This document shows positions 60,239-64,000 of a DNA stretch of 64,000 nucleotides, piece by piece. This DNA comes from Theristus sp. LFF4_11 (lineage: Eukaryota > Nematoda > Chromadorea > Monhysterida > Xyalidae), in the NCBI GenBank assembly GCA_030248135.1, contig JASANC010001248.1, forward strand, positions 102,353 to 166,352, read 5' to 3'. The notes below the pieces were generated by a model. It was not told the DNA's origin. It saw nothing but the letters and a program-made list of their open reading frames with translations, and did no database searches. Numbering within the stretch: the first letter of the stretch is position 1; every line of letters begins with the position of its first letter. Made by a program: the position numbers and the translations under genes.

Positions 60239-63200
60239 ATGGTAAGCGGAGCCATACGTCAACGCATTGCACCGCGCGCCGCCCGTCTGCGATGTTACAT
60301 TCGTGACTCACAACCATTGCTGGCTACTGAGCCGTTCTGTGCCACCGACACATTCTTTGAGGCCGTTTCTAAGGTACGTGCGTTCAAAGGTGATTTGGAG
60401 CAGATGTCTCGGCAAATCAAAACAGCGCTCGAGTACCTCGAGGGTTGTTACAGAGAGTGGACTGATCTGCTGCAAACGTTGTCTGGTGAAGCGCTGAATC
60501 AAGAACAGGTGCTTTATGCCGAAAAGGTTGAGAGCGATGATGGGTTGTTGGCACTTATTGCCACGGGCGAAGAGCGTGTGTCACAATTGGAAACGAAAGT
60601 TTCTGAAACCGAAGAACTGATTGTGTTGATCAAACAACGTGCGGGGGGTGATGCGGGTTCAACCACACAAGCAGTCGGCTGCACCGCGGCTATGCTTGTG
60701 TGCCAAGCGGGCCAGACCGGCACGGACAACACATTCACCGATACTTCGGCAACGCCGCAACAAACGGCTGCAGGTTCAACAACTATGCAACACATTCCCA
60801 CACAAGGTGGACTTTCAATGCCGTTGAGCACTGCAGCAACTGCGGTTAATTTTTACCCATTGTTCGATCGACCGTCCAGAAGTCAGCCGACAACGCTGTC
60901 CAGCGCAACGACACTGACAGGTCCGTTCGCTCAGTTGTCAATAACGGGACCGGTCACTGGAAGTGCGACGGCCACAACGATGCCGATGCCATTCCATGGA
61001 GCTCCAGCGACTGGCACGCCTGGACCGCACGGTTTCAACATGCCATTGGTGCGACCGACAGCTTTTCTGCAAGAAACTGGTCGTAGTCGTCCTCCAGCAG
61101 TTGCATCAGTCAAACTGCCAAAGCAACCACCACTGCTGTTTGACGGCGATCCTTTGCATTGGATTGAATTCTGGGATAGGTTTCAGACGACGATCCACTT
61201 TAATCCGGAACTGACAGAAGTTGACAAATTCATGTATCTTAAAATGATGCTAACTGGCAAGGCCGCGAGAGCCATCGATGGCTACACTGCTAGCAACAGT
61301 AATTATCAAGCGGTTCTTGAAGTTATTTGTCGTCAGTTCGGTGATGTGACGTTCATCAAGAACAATCTTTACTCCAGTCTGCGACAACTGCCGTATGCCG
61401 GCGACAACAAGCTGGATTCGATACGAAACACACTAGAAACGGCTGATCGAGCCATTCGGCAACTCCATGCTTTGGGTGATACCTTAGAAACTCTGGAGGG
61501 TCGATCGCTAGTTGTGCAAATGATAATCGAAAAAATGCCATACGCGATAGTCGCAAAACTGCAAGAAACAAAAAACATCGGAGAGTGGACTATCCAAGAA
61601 TTGATGTCCACACTCTGGCAAATGCTAAAGAATCGAGAGCAAACAAACCAGATCATGGGACACGGCAAAGAGAAACAACAACAAAACAAGAAGAAAAAAC
61701 AGAAACAACAAAACGAAAGCCAACAAACAACAACGTGCGCAGTGAATGTGAAACAAGAAAAACAAGAAGCATTATATAAGAAGCAAGCAACAAAACAGAA
61801 GAACAAAGAAAAGGGTAAGCAGAAGTCCAATATACAACAGAAGCAGAATACGAAGCAAATCACGACAAACCAGGCAAACAATCAACCCACCCGATTCTGC
61901 ATCTTCTGTCCAAAAACAGACAATCACTGGAGCACGGAATGTAGAACATTCGCAACATTGGAAAAACGCAAACAAAGAATGCAAGAGTTGAACGTCTGTC
62001 TCGGTTGCGGAGGCAGATACCACAACAAAGAACAGTGCCGCAGTTCCAGATCATGTAGATCATGCAAATCAAAAGAACATGCAACAGCAATTTGTCCAGA
62101 AAGCTTCAAATCCGGTTGCGACAACAAAAATCAAAACATAAATATCACGAACGCGACCGCAGTAACAGAATCAAAAATGAACAAAGGCGTTTTGATGACC
62201 GCAAAAGTAATCGTTGTAAATCCAAACGACCAAAAGAAGCGTCAACTATGTTCTGTGTTTCTCGACAATGGAGCGGAAATGTCGTTCATCACTGAAGAAA
62301 TGCAGAAAAAACTCAATCTGGTCAACGGTGAAACAAAGTGGCTGAACATGTCCACGATCGATGCGGTTGAGACAAAACGACGAACACAATTGGTGAAGTT
62401 TTCCCTGAAGCTGAAGGATGGAAGTGAGCACCTGATCGAAGCGGGCACGCTTCGAAAAATCACCCGTCCTAGCTTCCGATCAGGGCTTGCTGCAAGCGAT
62501 CTGAAGTATATCGCTAGCATGCCGAAGGCCGAAATGGCCGATGAAGTCAAGGCGGACGGCATGAAGTTCGAACCTGATATATTGATCGGGAACGATTATT
62601 ACGAAGATTTAATGGACGAACTTCGTAACAAATTGCGCTTGCCATCCGGCTTATGGCTTGTTCCGTCGAAGCTGGGATACCTGCTTTCAGGCAAAGCAAA
62701 ATACCCAGTTGACACATCGGTGTCTGTCGGAACATGCAGCATTTTCAGCATTCAACTCGGATCCGACAAAGAACCACCTGACATTTCGGTTGCCAATGAA
62801 TCATCGGAGATGCACGACTTCAGCCGATTTTGGAACGTGGAGGACCTTCATGGTCTCTCGGATCAAAAGGAAGAGGACGCACTTGCCATACGTCGTTTCC
62901 AAGAAACGATTCGTATCGACGAAAACGGACGTCCAGAAGTCGGATGGCCGTGGATCGACGAAAAACCGGACTTACACGACAACTTCGGTTTGGCAATACG
63001 TCGCTTCAAACAACAAGCAGTACGGTTTTCCAAAGACCCGGAAATGCTGAAACAGTATACCAAAATCGTTGAAGGACAACTAGAAAAAGGAGTCCTGGAA
63101 GATGTTCCAGATCAACCGGACGGTCTGGTGCATTATTTATCGCACCATTGTGTAACAACGATGGAAAAAGAAACAACGAAACACCGTGTTGTTTGCGATG

Positions 63201-64000
63201 CTTCTGCTGCCACGCCAGAAAAAGGAGCGTCGTTGAACGATTGCATGGTGGCAGGTCCTAACATGCTTCCGGACCTTCTCGGATTGCTATTGCGATTCCG
63301 AACATTCAAGATCGGCGTCGTCAGTGACATTGAAAAAGCATTTTTGCAGATATCACTAAAACGATCCGACCGTGACTGTACCAGGTTCATATGGTACAAA
63401 GATTCGTCGAGACCGCTCGACATCAACGGGAACATCCGACTGCTTCGATTTGCTCGTGTTGTATTTGGAGTGAAAGCGTCACCGTTCTTGTTGAACAAAA
63501 CGTTGCATCATTTGCTACAACAAGAAGAGAATCCGGTTGCTAAGGAAATCTCCGAAGCAATGTATGTGGATAATCTGGTGTATGGTGCGACAACGGAAGA
63601 GGAGGCATTGAAGTTCCACGACTACACCAAGAAACTATTCAATCGCTGGTCGATGAACCTTCGACAATTTGCCGCCAATTCCGAAAAGTTCAAACAAATG
63701 ATTCCGAAAACAGATCAAACATCAGAATCGAAAATCAAAGTGCTTGGAGTGCCATGGTGCACGAACACGGACAAAATGGGTTTCGTGCCCATCAAACGGA
63801 CTCCATCCACAAACGAAGTAACGAAACGGTCTGTGATGCGAATTCAAGCTTCATTGTTCGAACCACTTGGACTGGCGACTCCTGTAACTGTGAGGTCCAA
63901 GTTGTTCGTACAGTCGTTATGGAAGCAGGGGTTTGACTGGGATACAGCGTTACCAAAGGATCTATGCGATCAATGGCAAGAAATTCAACACGAACTTGAG
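60239..64000 (+). CDS. BEL/Pao gag-pol polyprotein, partial at 3' end
   Basis: Open from ATG 60239 to the window end, 1254 codons with no stop. In order: an N-terminal coiled-coil-like stretch; a Thr/Ala/Pro-rich linker (about residues 150-285); the DUF1759 gag region from about 290 (LPKQPPLLFDGDPLHWIEFW); a Lys/Gln-rich segment; and three CCHC-like zinc knuckles (CIFC..H..C at about 553, CLGC..H..C at about 587, CRSC..H..C at about 607). The protease of DUF1758 type follows, with LDNGAE at about 675, where the usual residue after the catalytic Asp is Ser or Thr. The reverse transcriptase has VSDIEKAF (Asp about 1030), FGVKASPFLLN and YVDN (Asp about 1111). YVDN instead of YVDD is common in this superfamily. 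Gag and pol are fused in one frame, as usual for BEL/Pao. Confidence 0.92.
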   Translation, partial: MVSGAIRQRIAPRAARLRCYIRDSQPLLATEPFCATDTFFEAVSKVRAFKGDLEQMSRQIKTALEYLEGCYREWTDLLQTLSGEALNQEQVLYAEKVESDDGLLALIATGEERVSQLETKVSETEELIVLIKQRAGGDAGSTTQAVGCTAAMLVCQAGQTGTDNTFTDTSATPQQTAAGSTTMQHIPTQGGLSMPLSTAATAVNFYPLFDRPSRSQPTTLSSATTLTGPFAQLSITGPVTGSATATTMPMPFHGAPATGTPGPHGFNMPLVRPTAFLQETGRSRPPAVASVKLPKQPPLLFDGDPLHWIEFWDRFQTTIHFNPELTEVDKFMYLKMMLTGKAARAIDGYTASNSNYQAVLEVICRQFGDVTFIKNNLYSSLRQLPYAGDNKLDSIRNTLETADRAIRQLHALGDTLETLEGRSLVVQMIIEKMPYAIVAKLQETKNIGEWTIQELMSTLWQMLKNREQTNQIMGHGKEKQQQNKKKKQKQQNESQQTTTCAVNVKQEKQEALYKKQATKQKNKEKGKQKSNIQQKQNTKQITTNQANNQPTRFCIFCPKTDNHWSTECRTFATLEKRKQRMQELNVCLGCGGRYHNKEQCRSSRSCRSCKSKEHATAICPESFKSGCDNKNQNINITNATAVTESKMNKGVLMTAKVIVVNPNDQKKRQLCSVFLDNGAEMSFITEEMQKKLNLVNGETKWLNMSTIDAVETKRRTQLVKFSLKLKDGSEHLIEAGTLRKITRPSFRSGLAASDLKYIASMPKAEMADEVKADGMKFEPDILIGNDYYEDLMDELRNKLRLPSGLWLVPSKLGYLLSGKAKYPVDTSVSVGTCSIFSIQLGSDKEPPDISVANESSEMHDFSRFWNVEDLHGLSDQKEEDALAIRRFQETIRIDENGRPEVGWPWIDEKPDLHDNFGLAIRRFKQQAVRFSKDPEMLKQYTKIVEGQLEKGVLEDVPDQPDGLVHYLSHHCVTTMEKETTKHRVVCDASAATPEKGASLNDCMVAGPNMLPDLLGLLLRFRTFKIGVVSDIEKAFLQISLKRSDRDCTRFIWYKDSSRPLDINGNIRLLRFARVVFGVKASPFLLNKTLHHLLQQEENPVAKEISEAMYVDNLVYGATTEEEALKFHDYTKKLFNRWSMNLRQFAANSEKFKQMIPKTDQTSESKIKVLGVPWCTNTDKMGFVPIKRTPSTNEVTKRSVMRIQASLFEPLGLATPVTVRSKLFVQSLWKQGFDWDTALPKDLCDQWQEIQHELE

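Larger units (their letters stand above)
59829..64000 (+). mobile_element. BEL/Pao LTR retrotransposon, 5' part (runs off the window)
   Basis: The class is set by the order of domains in the single reading frame: gag-like region with DUF1759, zinc knuckles, DUF1758-type protease, Pao-type reverse transcriptase. RNase H, integrase and the 3' LTR would lie beyond 64000. The visible 3762-base coding part has no stop or frameshift, so the copy is young or still active. Its 5' edge is within roughly 100 bases of the promoter of the minus-strand secreted-protein gene, in head-to-head arrangement. Confidence 0.85.

Overview
This 64 kb window is animal nuclear DNA. Its genes have many exons, with T-rich 3' splice sites (TTTTCAG-like) and short introns of about 60-100 bases mixed with introns up to 10 kb. 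The best clue to the organism is the kinase gene. Its product resembles nematode LIT-1 (the nemo-like kinase) more than the vertebrate form in the activation loop (T-H-E), the cysteine-rich C-terminal region and the C-terminal tail. I infer a nematode. Clear copies of RBM12 and THADA suggest a lineage outside the Caenorhabditis group, but that is a guess from memory of gene content. All gene models were built by eye from splice sites, reading-frame phase and remembered protein families; no alignment was run.

Layout, left to right. (1) 81-5993, minus strand: a complete nine-exon RBM12-like RNA-binding protein of about 850 residues, with an N-terminal RRM, a long Gln/Pro-rich middle and a C-terminal RRM-like fold. 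(2) 6.0-13.7 kb: a gene-poor block full of short inverted-repeat DNA transposons. It holds a nested set at 6159-6981 and four copies of a hAT-like family (8-base target duplications) between 10460 and 13657. (3) 13671-26265, plus strand: THADA, an ARM-repeat/DUF2428 protein, in more than 20 exons. Its largest resolved intron holds a 3.57 kb near-palindromic element with TTAA at both ends. (4) 26.3-30.3 kb: no gene recognised. (5) 30.3-54.7 kb, plus strand: the nemo-like kinase gene in ten coding exons with very large introns. These introns hold a SINE with a 15-base target duplication, a dense cluster of CACGTG sites and several small repeats. (6) 54.7-58.4 kb: AT-rich, no gene recognised. (7) 58412-59732, minus strand: a five-exon gene for a predicted secreted 12-cysteine protein of 209 residues that I do not recognise. 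(8) from about 59.8 kb to the end, plus strand: the 5' part of a BEL/Pao LTR retrotransposon with an intact visible reading frame, running off the window.

The neighbouring genes do not form a pathway. RBM12 is implicated in RNA metabolism, THADA (yeast Trm732) in tRNA position-32 methylation and metabolism, and NLK in Wnt/TGF-beta/Notch signalling. What they share is the repeat load: one dispersed repeat family has a copy in an intron of each of the three large genes. I see no bacterial-type system, CRISPR array or confident functional tRNA. The observations most worth follow-up are the intronic palindrome, the hAT-like element ending 13 bases before the THADA ATG, the E-box cluster in the kinase gene, and the unrecognised secreted protein beside the retrotransposon.
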